NCBI RefSeq assembly: GCF_024170005.1
Contig: NZ_JALJXJ010000002.1
Span: 62,001 to 126,000, forward strand
Direction of reading: 5' to 3'
Length of the DNA: 64,000 bases
From: Azospirillum lipoferum
GTDB taxonomy: Bacteria > Pseudomonadota > Alphaproteobacteria > Azospirillales > Azospirillaceae
This document shows positions 1 to 9,253 of the stretch, in pieces. Both the position numbers and the translations under genes were made by a program. The notes beneath the pieces are model-generated. The model saw nothing but the letters and a program-made list of their open reading frames with translations. It was not told where the DNA came from and searched no databases. Position 1 is the stretch's first letter. Every line of letters begins with the position of its first letter.

Positions 1-83
1 CTCCGTTCCGCACCCGTTCAAGAGCTTCCGGGCCGCCATCGGGCACGGTATGCTGACTCCTCATACCATAGGGAGATTACCCC

Positions 84-860
84 ATGCCCGATGCCGCTGT
101 GGCGAGCCTGCTGCCGACGGTCCGCACGATCGCCCACGAAGCCGGTCAGGTCATCCTGCGCTTCTACAACGACGGCATCGACGTCGCCACCAAGGTCGAC
201 GGCAGCCCGGTGACGCAGGCCGATCATGCGGCGGAGGCGGTGATCGTCCCGGCGCTGCACCATCTGCTGCCCGGCGTGCCGGTGGTCGCGGAAGAGGCGA
301 TGGCCGCCGGCCACAAGCCGGACATCTCCGGCGGGCGCTTCTGGCTGGTTGACCCGCTCGACGGCACCAAGGAATTCATCTCCCGCAACGGCGAGTTCAC
401 GGTGAACATCGCGCTCATCGAGAATGGCGCGCCGGTGCTGGGCGTCGTCTATGCTCCCGCCACCGGCGACCTCTATGCCGCGGCTGGTCCCGGCACCGCC
501 ATTCATTGCGCCGAGGGCCGGCACGACCATGCCATCTCCGTCCGCAACCCGCCGTCCGACGGGCTGACCGTCGTGGCCAGCCGGTCGCACGGCAGCGGGT
601 CGGTGCTGGAGGATTTCCTCGGCAACTATGCGGTCAAGGACCGGGTATCCTGCGGCAGCTCGCTGAAATTCTGCACGGTGGCGAGCGGCAAGGCCGACCT
701 CTACCCCCGCTTCGGACCGACCAGCGAGTGGGACACCGCCGCCGGGCATGCCGTGCTGATCGGCGCCGGCGGCCGGGTGGAGCAGCCCGACGGTTCGCCG
801 CTCGTTTACGGCAAGGACGACATCCTGAACCCGCACTTCGTCGCCTACGGCTGGAAATGA
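84..860 (+). CDS. cysQ: 3'(2'),5'-bisphosphate nucleotidase CysQ
   Basis: A 258-residue cytoplasmic phosphatase of the inositol monophosphatase superfamily. CysQ removes a phosphate from 3'-phosphoadenosine 5'-phosphate, the by-product of sulfate assimilation. The family motifs are all visible: VVAEE near residues 67-71, WLVDPLDGT at 87-95 and WDTAAGHAVL at 216-225, which together bind the Mg ions and phosphate. Length is normal for the family. The start follows a GGGAG ribosome site at 70-74. The stop overlaps the ATG of the next gene (ATGA), so the two are probably translationally coupled. Function is assigned by family; a broader inositol-phosphatase activity is possible. Confidence 0.93.
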   Translation: MPDAAVASLLPTVRTIAHEAGQVILRFYNDGIDVATKVDGSPVTQADHAAEAVIVPALHHLLPGVPVVAEEAMAAGHKPDISGGRFWLVDPLDGTKEFISRNGEFTVNIALIENGAPVLGVVYAPATGDLYAAAGPGTAIHCAEGRHDHAISVRNPPSDGLTVVASRSHGSGSVLEDFLGNYAVKDRVSCGSSLKFCTVASGKADLYPRFGPTSEWDTAAGHAVLIGAGGRVEQPDGSPLVYGKDDILNPHFVAYGWK

Positions 861-1690
861 CCTCTACCATTTCGTGCCTGGGTGAGGCGGCGACCGCGGT
901 GCTGACCACCGCGCCGCCGCAGGAGAAAGTGCGCCTGACCCGCCTGCATGCCGCCGCATGGCGCGACGGCCTGTTGTCGCCCGACGTGCCGGCCCCGCCG
1001 CCCGACCGCCCTGCCCGGCCCGATCGGCCGGAACTGAAGCTGCCGCGCGACATGCCCAAGCGCGGGCGCGGCGGCAGCGCGCAGAACCGCATCGCCCTGC
1101 TGCATGCGCTGGCGCACATCGAACTGAACGCCATCGACCTCGCCTGGGATATCGTCGCCCGATTCGCGCCTGTCGGTCTGCCGAAGGGCTTCACCGACGA
1201 CTGGATTCAGGTCGCCGACGACGAAGCCCGGCATTTCCAGATGCTGGAAACCCGGCTGAACGCGCTGGGTTCCTCCTACGGCGACCTGCCGGCGCATGAC
1301 GGTCTGTGGCAGGCGGCGACGGAGACGGCCCACGACCTCGCCGCCCGGCTGGCGGTGGTGCCGATGGTGATGGAGGCGCGTGGCCTGGACGTAACGCCCG
1401 AGACCGTGCGACGCCTGCGCGATTTCGGTGACGGCGAGAGCGCCGACCTGCTCCAGACCATCCATGACGAGGAGATCAGCCACGTCGCCGCCGGTCGGCG
1501 ATGGTTCGTCCATCTCTGCGCCGAGCGCGGGGCCGAGCCCGTTGCCCTGTGGCAGGAATTGGTCGGGCGTCATTTCCGCGGTGGGTTGAAGCGCCCCTTC
1601 AACACCGCCAGCCGCCAGCTGGCCGGCTTCGGCCCGGAATATTACGAGCCGATCACGCCAGAAATTGACCGCAGGCCGGAAACCCGGTAA
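857..1690 (+). CDS. DUF455 family ferritin-like protein
   Basis: A 277-residue protein of the DUF455 family, whose members have a ferritin-like four-helix fold and are expected to hold a di-metal centre. Candidate ligand motifs are visible: HIELNAID near residue 87, DDEARHF near 118, MEARG and HDEEISH in the C-terminal half. Reading frame extends upstream into cysQ, but the ATG that overlaps the cysQ stop is the sensible start. The N-terminal 75 residues are proline/arginine-rich and poorly conserved looking. The gene sits between cysQ and thrB on the same strand. The reaction is not known to me; an oxidase, hydroxylase or metal-storage role is only inference. Confidence 0.85.
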   Translation: MTSTISCLGEAATAVLTTAPPQEKVRLTRLHAAAWRDGLLSPDVPAPPPDRPARPDRPELKLPRDMPKRGRGGSAQNRIALLHALAHIELNAIDLAWDIVARFAPVGLPKGFTDDWIQVADDEARHFQMLETRLNALGSSYGDLPAHDGLWQAATETAHDLAARLAVVPMVMEARGLDVTPETVRRLRDFGDGESADLLQTIHDEEISHVAAGRRWFVHLCAERGAEPVALWQELVGRHFRGGLKRPFNTASRQLAGFGPEYYEPITPEIDRRPETR

Positions 1691-1703
1691 GGCGCTCCAT
1701 ACC

Positions 1704-2702
1704 ATGGCCGTATACACCGAAGTCACCGACGAGGATCTCAGCACCTTCGCCGCCCAGTACGATCTGGGCGCGGTGCTGTCGTGCAAGGGCATCGCGGAGG
1801 GGGTGGAGAATTCCAACTTCCTGCTGGTGACCGAACGCGGACCCTACATCCTGACCCTCTATGAAAAGCGCACGCGGAAGGAGGATCTGCCCTTCTTCCT
1901 CGGCCTGATGGAGCATCTGGCGGACAAAGGCATCGCCTGTCCGCTGCCGGTGCCGGGGCGTGACGGCGTGGCGCTGCGCGAGCTGTGCGGCCGTCCGGCA
2001 GTGATCGTCACCTTCCTGGCCGGCATGTGGCCGCGCCGGATCATGCCGCAGCATTGCGCCCGGTTGGGCGAAGCGCTGGCGCGCCTGCATCTGGCGGTCG
2101 GCGACTTCCGCATGGAGCGCCCGAACGCCCTGGCCCTGCCCGGCTGGAAGGAGTTGTTCGCCAAGTCGGCGGACCGCGCCGACGAGGTCGCCCCCGGCCT
2201 GCGCGCGACCCTGGAAGCGGAACTAACGGCGCTGGAAGCCAACTGGCCGGTCGGCCTGCCGGCTGGCGTCATCCATGCCGACCTGTTCCCGGACAATGTC
2301 TTCTTCCGCGGCGACAGCCTGTCCGGCCTGATCGACTTCTATTTCGCCTGCAACGACTTCTTCGTCTACGACGTGGCGATCTGCATCAACGCCTGGTGCT
2401 TCGAGATCGACGGATCCTTCAACGCCACCAAGGCGCGGCTTCTGCTGTCCAACTATCGCAAGGTCCGCCCGTTGTCCCGCGGGGAGCTGGACTCCCTGCC
2501 CTGGCTGTGCCGCGGCAGCGCCGTGCGCTTCCTGCTGACCCGACTCTATGACTGGCTGAACCACCCGCCGGGCGCCTTCGTGCGGCCAAAGGATCCGCTG
2601 GAATATCTGCGCAAGCTGCGTTTCCACCAGTCGGTCCGCGGGCTGGGCGACTATTTCCTCGACGATTCCGACCTCGCCGAATCCGGGACGGGCGGGCAAT
2701 GA
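1704..2702 (+). CDS. thrB: homoserine kinase, ThrB of the choline-kinase-like type
   Basis: A 332-residue kinase with the aminoglycoside phosphotransferase/choline kinase fold, which in alphaproteobacteria replaces the GHMP-type homoserine kinase and makes O-phosphohomoserine for threonine synthesis. The catalytic loop [14 protein letters not shown] and the metal-binding GLIDFYF motif are both visible in the middle of the protein. The ATG at 1704 starts the typical MAVYTEV sequence; an upstream in-frame ATG at 1665 lies inside the preceding gene. The stop overlaps the rnhA start by ATGA. The thrB-rnhA pairing is a familiar alphaproteobacterial arrangement and supports the call. Confidence 0.94.
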   Translation: MAVYTEVTDEDLSTFAAQYDLGAVLSCKGIAEGVENSNFLLVTERGPYILTLYEKRTRKEDLPFFLGLMEHLADKGIACPLPVPGRDGVALRELCGRPAVIVTFLAGMWPRRIMPQHCARLGEALARLHLAVGDFRMERPNALALPGWKELFAKSADRADEVAPGLRATLEAELTALEANWPVGLPAGVIHADLFPDNVFFRGDSLSGLIDFYFACNDFFVYDVAICINAWCFEIDGSFNATKARLLLSNYRKVRPLSRGELDSLPWLCRGSAVRFLLTRLYDWLNHPPGAFVRPKDPLEYLRKLRFHQSVRGLGDYFLDDSDLAESGTGGQ

Positions 2703-3175
2703 CGGACGACTCCACCCTGACCGAAGCTGGACGCAAGACCGTCGACATCTTCACCGACGGAGCCTGCAGCGGCAATCCCGGCCCCGGCGGCTGGGGCGCC
2801 ATCCTGCGCTATGGCGAGGTGGAAAAGGAGCTTTACGGCGGCGAACCTGCGACCACCAACAACCGCATGGAGTTGATGGCGGCCATCATGGCGCTGGAGG
2901 CCCTGAAAAAACCGGTGACCGTCCGCCTCTTCACCGACAGTGAGTATGTAAAGAACGGCATCACCAAGTGGATCCATGGCTGGAAAGCCAAGGGCTGGAT
3001 GACCGCCGACAGGAAGCCGGTAAAGAACGTCGACCTGTGGCAGCGCCTGGAAGAGGCCAAGCGCCAGCACCAGATCGAATTCCACTGGGTGCGCGGCCAC
3101 GCCGGCCACCCCGAGAACGAACGTGCCGACGAACTGGCACGGCGTGGTGTGGCCGACGTGCGGGCGCGGGACTGA
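2699..3175 (+). CDS. rnhA: ribonuclease HI
   Basis: A 158-residue RNase HI, which cuts the RNA strand of RNA-DNA hybrids, for example Okazaki primers and R-loops. The four acidic active-site residues are all present: D20 in [12 protein letters not shown]58 in NRMEL, D80 in TDSEYV and D144 near the C-terminus, along with the flexible-loop histidine H134. Length matches the single-domain enzyme. It overlaps thrB by four bases and is the last gene before a strong hairpin, so it ends the cysQ-thrB-rnhA transcription run. Confidence 0.97.
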   Translation: MTDDSTLTEAGRKTVDIFTDGACSGNPGPGGWGAILRYGEVEKELYGGEPATTNNRMELMAAIMALEALKKPVTVRLFTDSEYVKNGITKWIHGWKAKGWMTADRKPVKNVDLWQRLEEAKRQHQIEFHWVRGHAGHPENERADELARRGVADVRARD

Positions 3176-3210
3176 GCAAAACCCTCTCCCGGGACGGGAG
3201 AGGGTTTTGC
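3176..3210. terminator. bidirectional rho-independent terminator
   Basis: A perfect inverted repeat with 16-base arms (GCAAAACCCTCTCCCG and its complement) and a 3-base loop starts right after the rnhA stop. The arms carry A-runs on one side and T-runs on the other, so it can end transcription from rnhA and from the convergent peroxiredoxin gene. Confidence 0.88.
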
Positions 3211-3218
3211 CTCCTACC

Positions 3219-3701
3219 TCAAAGCTTCTCCAGCACCGCTTCCGCCGACGACACCTCGAACTTGCCGGGGGCCTCGACAGCGACGTGCGTGACCTTCCCG
3301 TCCTCCGCCACCAGGGCGAAGCGCTGGCCGCGGGTGCCCAGCCCATAGCCGGAACCGTCCATGGTCAGGCCGAGAGCCGTGGTGAAGGTAGCGTTGCCAT
3401 CCGGCAGCATCGCAACCTTGTCGCCGACACCGCCCTTGTCACCCCAGGCGCGCATCACGAACGGATCGTTGACCGCCAGGCAGATGATGCTGTCGACGCC
3501 TTTGGCCTTCAGCGCGTCGGCCTGCTGGACGAAGCCCGGCAGGTGCTTGGCCGAGCAGGTCGGGGTGAAGGCGCCGGGGACCGAGAACAGGACGACCTTC
3601 TTGCCCTTGAACAGCTCGTCCGTCGTGACTTCCTGCATGCCGTTGTCGGTCAGCCACTTCAGCGTGACGGACGGAATGGTGTCGCCAACCTGGATGCTCA
3701 T
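3219..3701 (-). CDS. peroxiredoxin, Prx5/AhpE-like
   Basis: A 160-residue thiol peroxidase of the Prx5 group, which reduces hydrogen peroxide or organic hydroperoxides in the cytoplasm. The peroxidatic cysteine is Cys49 in the signature VPGAFTPTCSAKHLPGF. The frame opens 45 codons further upstream, but the ATG at 3701 begins the typical MSIQVGDTIP and lies in a region with the correct spacing from the AT-richer leader. The stop is close to the shared terminator. The C-terminal glutaredoxin domain found in some relatives is absent, so an external glutaredoxin or thioredoxin is the likely reductant. Confidence 0.93.
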   Translation of the reverse strand: MSIQVGDTIPSVTLKWLTDNGMQEVTTDELFKGKKVVLFSVPGAFTPTCSAKHLPGFVQQADALKAKGVDSIICLAVNDPFVMRAWGDKGGVGDKVAMLPDGNATFTTALGLTMDGSGYGLGTRGQRFALVAEDGKVTHVAVEAPGKFEVSSAEAVLEKL

Positions 3702-3842
3702 CGTCTCTAACCCTTCCGGTTTTTGGGTTTGGCCCGTGTTCGGGTCCGGCCGGGCCCTCGTTGCGGAGCCCGGCCCTGCATCCCTTCTATCCCTCGCGGC
3801 GAGGAGCCGCAAGGCGCGGTTGACCGGACAACACAACCGGGA

Positions 3843-4208
3843 TCAAGCCTTCTTCACGAACTCCGATTTCAGATTCATGGCGCCGATGCCGTCGATCTTG
3901 CAGGCGATGTTGTGCCCATCGGCCCCGTCCACCAGACGGATGTTCTTCACCTTGGTCCCGCCCTTGACCACCAGCGACGATCCCTTGACCTTCAGGTCCT
4001 TGATGACGGTGACGCTGTCGCCGTCGGCAAGCGGGTTGCCGTTGGCATCGCGCACGCCCTGCCCGGCTTCGACATCCGTAGCGGCCGCGGGCGTGTCGGG
4101 GTTCCATTCATGACCGCAGTCTGGGCAGTTCCACAGGCTGCCGTCATTATAGGCGTTTTCGGAGTTGCACTGCGGGCAGTTGATCTGATCGTCCATCATC
4201 GTCCTCAT
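3843..4208 (-). CDS. PhnA/YjdM-family zinc-ribbon protein
   Basis: A 121-residue protein of the family historically named after phnA (E. coli yjdM). It has an N-terminal zinc ribbon with two CxxC pairs (C11/C14 and C28/C31) followed by a compact SH3-like domain containing the [25 protein letters not shown] core. Despite the old name, the family is not shown to be part of phosphonate breakdown, and no phn genes lie nearby. Alternative starts are at Met4 or Met5. It lies between the peroxiredoxin and dsbD-like genes on the same strand with gaps of 141 and 91 bases, so co-transcription is uncertain. Confidence 0.88.
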   Translation of the reverse strand: MRTMMDDQINCPQCNSENAYNDGSLWNCPDCGHEWNPDTPAAATDVEAGQGVRDANGNPLADGDSVTVIKDLKVKGSSLVVKGGTKVKNIRLVDGADGHNIACKIDGIGAMNLKSEFVKKA

Positions 4209-4299
4209 GGCGCGGGAGAAGCTCCCGGAAGCGCCCTGTTACCGCAGAATAGCCGCAACAGCCATAGGCCTTTTCCAGAAACCCAATCAGGCCCCCGAG

Positions 4300-6384
4300 T
4301 CAGGACGCCTTGCCTGCCGCCTTGCTCAGCGCTTCCAGTACAGCGCCTTCGCTCAGCAGTTCCGGCAGGGTGATGCCGTCCGGCGCGCCGGGGCCGTAGA
4401 CGATGTTGAAGGGAATGCCGTAACGGCCGTGGTCGGACAGGAACTTGGCGATCGTGGCATCCGGACGGGTCCAGTCGGCCCGCATCGCCACCACAGTCGC
4501 ATCGTCCATCCGCTGGGCGACCTCGCCACGGTTCAGCACCAGCTTCTTGTTGGCCTGACAGGTGATGCACCAGTCGGCGGTGACGTCGACGAAGACGGTC
4601 CTGCCGGCGGCGACATGCTCGCGGATCGTCGCTTCGGCGAAAGGCACCCAGCGCGCCTTGCTGTCGCTGACTACCGGTGCCGCACCGGCCGACGGACCGA
4701 CCGCCGCCGGCATGGCGAAGGCGGCGACCGCCAGCACGCCCGCCAGCGCAGGCCCGGCAATCCGCGCTGCCCCCCGCGCACTGCGCCCAACCCACAGTGC
4801 CAGCACCAGCGCCGCCATCAGCAGCCCGACGGTGGCCGCGGCCACTTCGCCGATCTGCGCGGTCAGCACCGACAACAGCCAGACCGCCGTCAGCATCAAT
4901 GCGAAGCCCAGCACCGTCTTCAGCGTCGCCATCCAGCGCCCAGGCCGCGGCAGCCATCCCGCCACCCGCGGCCACGCCGCCACCGCCAGATAGGGCAGAG
5001 CCAGCCCGACGCCCAGGGTCGCGAAAATCGCGTAGATCTCCACCGGTCCCTCGGACAGCGCGAATCCAACCGCCGTGCCCAGGAACGGCGCGGAACAGGG
5101 GGTCGCCAGCAGGGTGGCGAACATGCCGGTGGCGAACGGCCCGGCCAACCCGTCGCCGCCCAGCCGGTCGGCCAGGACGCGCGGCAGCGGCACCTCGAAC
5201 AGCCCCCACAGATTGGCGGAGAACAGCGTCACCAGCACGACCATGAAGACCAGGAACAGCGGTTGCTGGAACTGGATACCCCAGCCCACGGCTCCGCCCG
5301 CCGCCTTGATGCCGACCAGCACCGACGCCATCAGCAGGAAGGAGGTCAGGATGCCGGCCGCGCTCGCCAGGAATCCGGCGCGCACCGCCGCCGGCGCCCG
5401 CCCGCCATGCTTGACCACGGACATCAGTTTCAGCGACAGCACCGGCAGCACGCAGGGCATCAGGTTCAGGATCAACCCACCCAGCAGGGCCACCCCCAGC
5501 ATCGCCACCAGTCCGGCGCCACCGGGCACCGACGCCGCACCGCCGGCCACCGCCATGGCAGGTGCCTCCACCGCCTTGTCGCCGTCGACCAGCGTCAGCG
5601 TCAGCGCCCGCCCGGTCAGGTCCAGGCCCGGCTGCGGATCGGTCACCGTCAGGGTCAGGCGGACATGACGGTCATTGTCGGAAAAGACAGTCTTGGGGGC
5701 GGAGAAGGTCAGCGGCGGATCGGTTTCCACGAACAGGTCGGGCGAGACGAAGCCGTCGGCAGCGGTCGCCTCGACCTCCAGCGCCGTCCCGTTGCCCTGA
5801 ACGGAGTCGATGCGCAGCAGACCGTTCGGCCCCTTCGGCACCAACGCCTGCGCGCGCGCCACGTCGTTGGCGACCTCGCTGGGTTCGGCCGGCCCTGCCG
5901 GAAGAGCCAGCGCAAGCTCCAGCGTCTGCGGCACGCAGATCTCCGAACAGACCAGCAGTTCGGCGGTCAGCGCCAGATCGACCGGCTTGCCGGGCGTTGC
6001 CGGCATACCCTGGATCGGGAACAGGACCGCCGTGTCGTATCCCGCCGTCTCGAACCCCAGCACGGAGAAGCGGTGCGGCGCCGGATAGAACAGTTTCGCC
6101 TCGCCCAGATTGACCGAGCGGCTCCAGTCCAGCCGCGGTGCGAATCCGGCATCGCCGGGGGAGCGCCAGTAGGTCTTCCACCCCGGCTCCAGCCGCAGTT
6201 CCAGCCCCAGCGGCAGCGCGGTCAGATCACCGGTACCCCGCACGGCGGACACCAGCCGTGCCTCCACCGGTCCGGCCTTCGACCAGGACCCGACCGCATC
6301 CTGCGCAAAAGCGGGGGCAGTGCCGCTGGCCAGCACAGCCAGAAGCAGCAGGAGGGTGACGGCATGTCTTTTCATCGCGCGCAC
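4300..6384 (-). CDS. DsbD/ScsB-like protein-disulfide reductase
   Basis: A 694-residue inner-membrane thiol reductase that passes electrons from cytoplasmic thioredoxin to periplasmic proteins. Order of parts: signal peptide (about residues 1-28), periplasmic domain with a cysteine pair in LLVCSEICVP, eight or so membrane helices of the DsbD core with redox cysteines in LMPCVLPV and ATPCSAPF, and a C-terminal thioredoxin domain with WCITCQ. The N-domain resembles ScsB rather than classical DsbD. It is a single gene without ccdA or scs neighbours, divergent from yqgE. Substrates cannot be told from the sequence. Confidence 0.9.
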   Translation of the reverse strand: MRAMKRHAVTLLLLLAVLASGTAPAFAQDAVGSWSKAGPVEARLVSAVRGTGDLTALPLGLELRLEPGWKTYWRSPGDAGFAPRLDWSRSVNLGEAKLFYPAPHRFSVLGFETAGYDTAVLFPIQGMPATPGKPVDLALTAELLVCSEICVPQTLELALALPAGPAEPSEVANDVARAQALVPKGPNGLLRIDSVQGNGTALEVEATAADGFVSPDLFVETDPPLTFSAPKTVFSDNDRHVRLTLTVTDPQPGLDLTGRALTLTLVDGDKAVEAPAMAVAGGAASVPGGAGLVAMLGVALLGGLILNLMPCVLPVLSLKLMSVVKHGGRAPAAVRAGFLASAAGILTSFLLMASVLVGIKAAGGAVGWGIQFQQPLFLVFMVVLVTLFSANLWGLFEVPLPRVLADRLGGDGLAGPFATGMFATLLATPCSAPFLGTAVGFALSEGPVEIYAIFATLGVGLALPYLAVAAWPRVAGWLPRPGRWMATLKTVLGFALMLTAVWLLSVLTAQIGEVAAATVGLLMAALVLALWVGRSARGAARIAGPALAGVLAVAAFAMPAAVGPSAGAAPVVSDSKARWVPFAEATIREHVAAGRTVFVDVTADWCITCQANKKLVLNRGEVAQRMDDATVVAMRADWTRPDATIAKFLSDHGRYGIPFNIVYGPGAPDGITLPELLSEGAVLEALSKAAGKAS

Positions 6385-6418
6385 TGTTCTCTTCCCGGGA
6401 AGGGGCGCATCCGCGTCC

Positions 6419-6447
6419 CCGACACCCTATATGATAGCCCATATAAT
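6419..6447 (+). promoter_or_regulatory. predicted sigma-70-type promoter of yqgE with overlapping inverted repeat
   Basis: A perfect TATAAT hexamer (6442-6447) lies 17 bases after CCGACA (6419-6424, four of six bases of TTGACA). An inverted repeat TATATG-N6-CATATA (6428-6445) overlaps the -10 element and could be an operator. The site is in the gap between the divergent dsbD-like and yqgE genes, leaving a leader of about 115 bases for yqgE. Confidence 0.55.
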
Positions 6448-6569
6448 GGTGACAAAGCTCGGCCGGTGCTGTCACACTCCGGTGAAAGCGTCGCCAGAGC
6501 GCCAACCACAACCGACCGTACGGACGGGGGCGGTCTTCCGCACCGGACCGACGACAAGGATAATCGCCC

Positions 6570-7160
6570 ATGCCGCGCCTGACCAAGTCTCCGGACTCCA
6601 AGACCACGGAATCGCTGACCGGCCAGTTGCTGATCGCCATGCCCGGAATGGAAGACCCGCGTTTCCAGCGTACGGTCATCTATGTCTGCGCCCACAATGA
6701 AGACGGCGCAATGGGTCTGGTGGTGAACCGGCTGTTCGGGTCGATCACGTTCGAGGATCTGCTGGAACAGCTCGACATGGACATCGCCCAGCCGGTTCAC
6801 AATCTGCCGGTGCATTACGGCGGCCCGGTCGAGTCGGGCCGCGGTTTCGTCCTGCATTCGACCGACTACGTCCGTGACGGCACGCTGGTGGTGAATGACG
6901 ACGTGGCGCTGACCGCCACCATCGACATCCTGCGCGCCATCTCCGAAGACCGCGGCCCGCGCCGCAACCTGCTGCTGCTGGGCTATGCCGGCTGGGGTCC
7001 GGGCCAGCTCGATGCCGAATTCCAGGCCAACGGCTGGCTGAACGTGCCCTGCGACGAAAAGCTGCTGTTCGACACCGACCTGGACGCCAAATGGGAACGC
7101 GCCATCGGCAAGCTTGGCGTCAGCGTCTCCATGCTGTCGGGCGAAGCCGGGCACGCGTGA
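6570..7160 (+). CDS. YqgE/AlgH family protein
   Basis: A 196-residue protein of the YqgE/AlgH (DUF179) family, common in proteobacteria and of unsettled biochemical function. Typical conserved segments are seen: GQLLIAMPGM, MGLVVNRL, YGGPV near residue 89, and LLLGYAGWGPGQLD. The start ATG at 6570 is the first codon of the conserved N-terminal extension. It stands alone on the plus strand between two minus-strand groups and converges on moaE. A transcription-regulating role was once proposed for AlgH, but nothing in the protein looks like a DNA-binding domain. Confidence 0.93.
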   Translation: MPRLTKSPDSKTTESLTGQLLIAMPGMEDPRFQRTVIYVCAHNEDGAMGLVVNRLFGSITFEDLLEQLDMDIAQPVHNLPVHYGGPVESGRGFVLHSTDYVRDGTLVVNDDVALTATIDILRAISEDRGPRRNLLLLGYAGWGPGQLDAEFQANGWLNVPCDEKLLFDTDLDAKWERAIGKLGVSVSMLSGEAGHA

Positions 7161-7173
7161 GCGCGCCCGAGAT

Positions 7174-7200
7174 CGCCTGAAGCTTGTTCGCCTGAAGCTT
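7174..7200 (+). repeat. 12-base direct repeat, 15-base period
   Basis: CGCCTGAAGCTT occurs at 7174-7185 and again at 7189-7200, separated by GTT. The copies lie between the stop codons of the convergent yqgE and moaE genes and look like a recent small tandem duplication. Confidence 0.8.
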
Positions 7201-7652
7201 CACTCCGCCCAGCGCGCCGCCGCCGCGTCGTCGCTTTCCTTTGCCTCGACCCAACGTTCGCCTTCGGAAGTCGCTTCCAGCTTCCAGAAGGGCGCCTTGG
7301 TCTTCAGCCAGTCCATCAGGAAACGGCAGGACTCGAAGGCCGCGTCGCGGTGGGCCGAGGCGGTGGCGACCATCACGATGCGGTCACCCGGCTCCAGCCG
7401 GCCATGGCGGTGGATCACCAGAACGTCGTCCAGCGGCCAGCGGCGGCGCGCCTCCTCCGCGATGGTTTCCAGCTGCTTCTCGGTCATGCCGGGGTAATGT
7501 TCCAGCGTCATGGCGCTGACCGACGCACCGCCGGCGATGTCACGCACCAGCCCGACGAACATCGCCACCCCGCCGACGCTGGTCCGGCCGGCGGTGAAGG
7601 CGGCATATTCGGCGCCGACGTCGAAATCCCCGGCCTGGACGCGGATCGCCAT
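7200..7652 (-). CDS. moaE: molybdopterin synthase catalytic subunit MoaE
   Basis: A 150-residue large subunit of molybdopterin synthase, which moves sulfur from the MoaD C-terminus onto precursor Z. Family features include FVGLVRD near residue 33, the MTLEHYPGMTEKQ segment, HRHGRLEPGD, and the basic active-site stretch KTKAPFWKLE near residues 118-127. It lies four bases downstream of moaD on the same strand, the normal pairing for this heterotetramer. The start is the ATG at 7652. Confidence 0.96.
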   Translation of the reverse strand: MAIRVQAGDFDVGAEYAAFTAGRTSVGGVAMFVGLVRDIAGGASVSAMTLEHYPGMTEKQLETIAEEARRRWPLDDVLVIHRHGRLEPGDRIVMVATASAHRDAAFESCRFLMDWLKTKAPFWKLEATSEGERWVEAKESDDAAAARWAE

Positions 7653-7656
7653 GCCG

Positions 7657-7911
7657 TCAGCCCCCCGTCACCGGCGGGAACAGCGCCACCTCGTCGGTCG
7701 ATGAGATCGGGTGGTCGTAGGGCACATGCTCCTGGTTCACCGCCACCTTGACCACCTTGCTGTTGGCCAGCGCCTCGGCATGGCGGGGACTGCGGGTCTT
7801 CAGCCATTCGACCAGCGCACCGGCCGTGGCGACCTCTGCCGGCAGTTCCACGGTCTCGGTCGGTACGCCGATCTTGCTGCGCAGCCAGGCGAAATAGAGA
7901 ATCTTCATCAC
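7657..7911 (-). CDS. moaD: molybdopterin synthase sulfur carrier subunit MoaD
   Basis: An 84-residue ubiquitin-like protein ending in VTGG; the terminal Gly-Gly is adenylated and thiocarboxylated to carry sulfur for molybdopterin synthesis. The fold pattern (KILYFAWLR strand, EWLKTR helix, VAVNQE) fits MoaD, and moaE follows immediately. Two adjacent Met codons leave the start at 7911 or 7908 open. The gene begins seven bases after the moeA stop, so moeA-moaD-moaE form one transcription unit. Confidence 0.95.
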   Translation of the reverse strand: MMKILYFAWLRSKIGVPTETVELPAEVATAGALVEWLKTRSPRHAEALANSKVVKVAVNQEHVPYDHPISSTDEVALFPPVTGG

Positions 7912-7918
7912 ACGCCCT

Positions 7919-9172
7919 CTACAGGAATTCTTTGAAAGGCAGGAAATCGACGGTCATGCCCGGCTCGACCCGCGCCAGTTCCTCCGGCAACTCGATCAAC
8001 CCTTCGGACTCGACCAGCGACGACAGCACGCCGGCCCCATCGCGCGGGTACTTGGTCGCCTCCAGCGCACCATCCGTACCGCGCGTCAGCGACCCGCGCA
8101 GGAACTCGCGCCGGCCGGGCTTCTTCTTATGGGCGAAGACCGCGCGCACCGGAATCGGTCGTGGTGTCTCGCCCGCTGCTCCCATCAGTCGCAGCAGGAT
8201 CGGTCGGGCGATGCGCAGGAAGGTCACCACCACCGCCACCGGATTGCCCGGCAGTCCGATGAACACGGCATCCCGCACGCGACCCAGCGCCACCGGCCGC
8301 CCCGGCTTGATCGCCAGCCGCCAGAAATCCAGCCGCCCGTTGGCCTCCACTGCCGGCTTGACGTGATCCTCCTCCCCCGTCGACATGCCGCCGGAGGTGA
8401 TCAGCGCGTCATGGCTCCCTGCCGCCTCCGCCAGCGCATCGCGGATGGTCTCGAACCGGTCGGGCAAAATGCCGAGGTCGGTCACGGCGCAGCCCAACCG
8501 GGTCAGCAGCGCGATCAGGGCAAAGCGGTTGGCGTCATAAACGGCGCCGGGCTCCAGCGCCTGCCCCGGCTGCCGCAACTCGTCGCCGGTGGAAAACACC
8601 GCGACCCGCAGGCGGCAGCGCACCTCAAGCACCGCATGGCCGAGCGAGGCGGCAAGCGCGATGTCCTCCGGCCGCAGCCGGCGCCCGGCGGCCAGCACCA
8701 CCGAGCCTTCGCGCACATCCTCGCCCGCCAGCCGTCGGTTCACACCGCGGCGGATGCCCGCCGGCAGGGTAACGGTGGCGCCGTCGCTGCGGCAATCCTC
8801 CTGCATGAAGACGGTGTCCATGCCCGTGGGCATCGGCGCGCCGGTGAAGATGCGCACCACCTCTCCCCGCACCGCCGGCCGGCCGAGCCATTGCCCGGCG
8901 GCGACCCGCGCCGTCACCGGCAGCAGGGTCGGGGTGTCAGCGGCCAAGTCGTCGAAGAATACGGCATAACCGTCCACCGCGGCATTGTCATGCGGCGGCA
9001 CGTTGAAGGGCGCCACCAGATCAGCAGCGAGCACCCGGCCGAGCGCGGCCGTCAGCGGTACGGTCTCGGTGGCCGTGACCGGCCCCACCCGTCCGGCCAG
9101 CAACGCCAGCGCCGGCTCCACCGCCATCATCGGCCCGCCGAAAGCGAAGCAGTCATTGTCGAGTTGCACCAT
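7919..9172 (-). CDS. moeA: molybdopterin molybdenumtransferase MoeA
   Basis: A 417-residue enzyme that inserts molybdate into adenylated molybdopterin, the last general step of molybdenum cofactor synthesis. The conserved SGGMSTGEEDHV and GLPGNPVAVVVTF motifs of the molybdopterin-binding domain are visible in the C-terminal half, and the early segment PPHDNAAVDGYAV is typical of MoeA. The frame is open upstream to 9253, but the ATG at 9172 gives the usual N-terminus. moaD and moaE follow on the same strand. Confidence 0.96.
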   Translation of the reverse strand: MVQLDNDCFAFGGPMMAVEPALALLAGRVGPVTATETVPLTAALGRVLAADLVAPFNVPPHDNAAVDGYAVFFDDLAADTPTLLPVTARVAAGQWLGRPAVRGEVVRIFTGAPMPTGMDTVFMQEDCRSDGATVTLPAGIRRGVNRRLAGEDVREGSVVLAAGRRLRPEDIALAASLGHAVLEVRCRLRVAVFSTGDELRQPGQALEPGAVYDANRFALIALLTRLGCAVTDLGILPDRFETIRDALAEAAGSHDALITSGGMSTGEEDHVKPAVEANGRLDFWRLAIKPGRPVALGRVRDAVFIGLPGNPVAVVVTFLRIARPILLRLMGAAGETPRPIPVRAVFAHKKKPGRREFLRGSLTRGTDGALEATKYPRDGAGVLSSLVESEGLIELPEELARVEPGMTVDFLPFKEFL

Positions 9173-9253
9173 GGCCGCCACTCTAGTCCGTCGCAGCGTC
9201 GGGTGCGAAGAGGGAAAAGGCGCCAATTCCGGGCCAATTCCGGGATGTGGCAT

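Noticed and set aside
4207..6582. 791-codon plus-strand frame over the DsbD-like gene
   Set aside because: A glutamine/arginine/histidine-rich antisense shadow of a gene with clear redox and membrane motifs.
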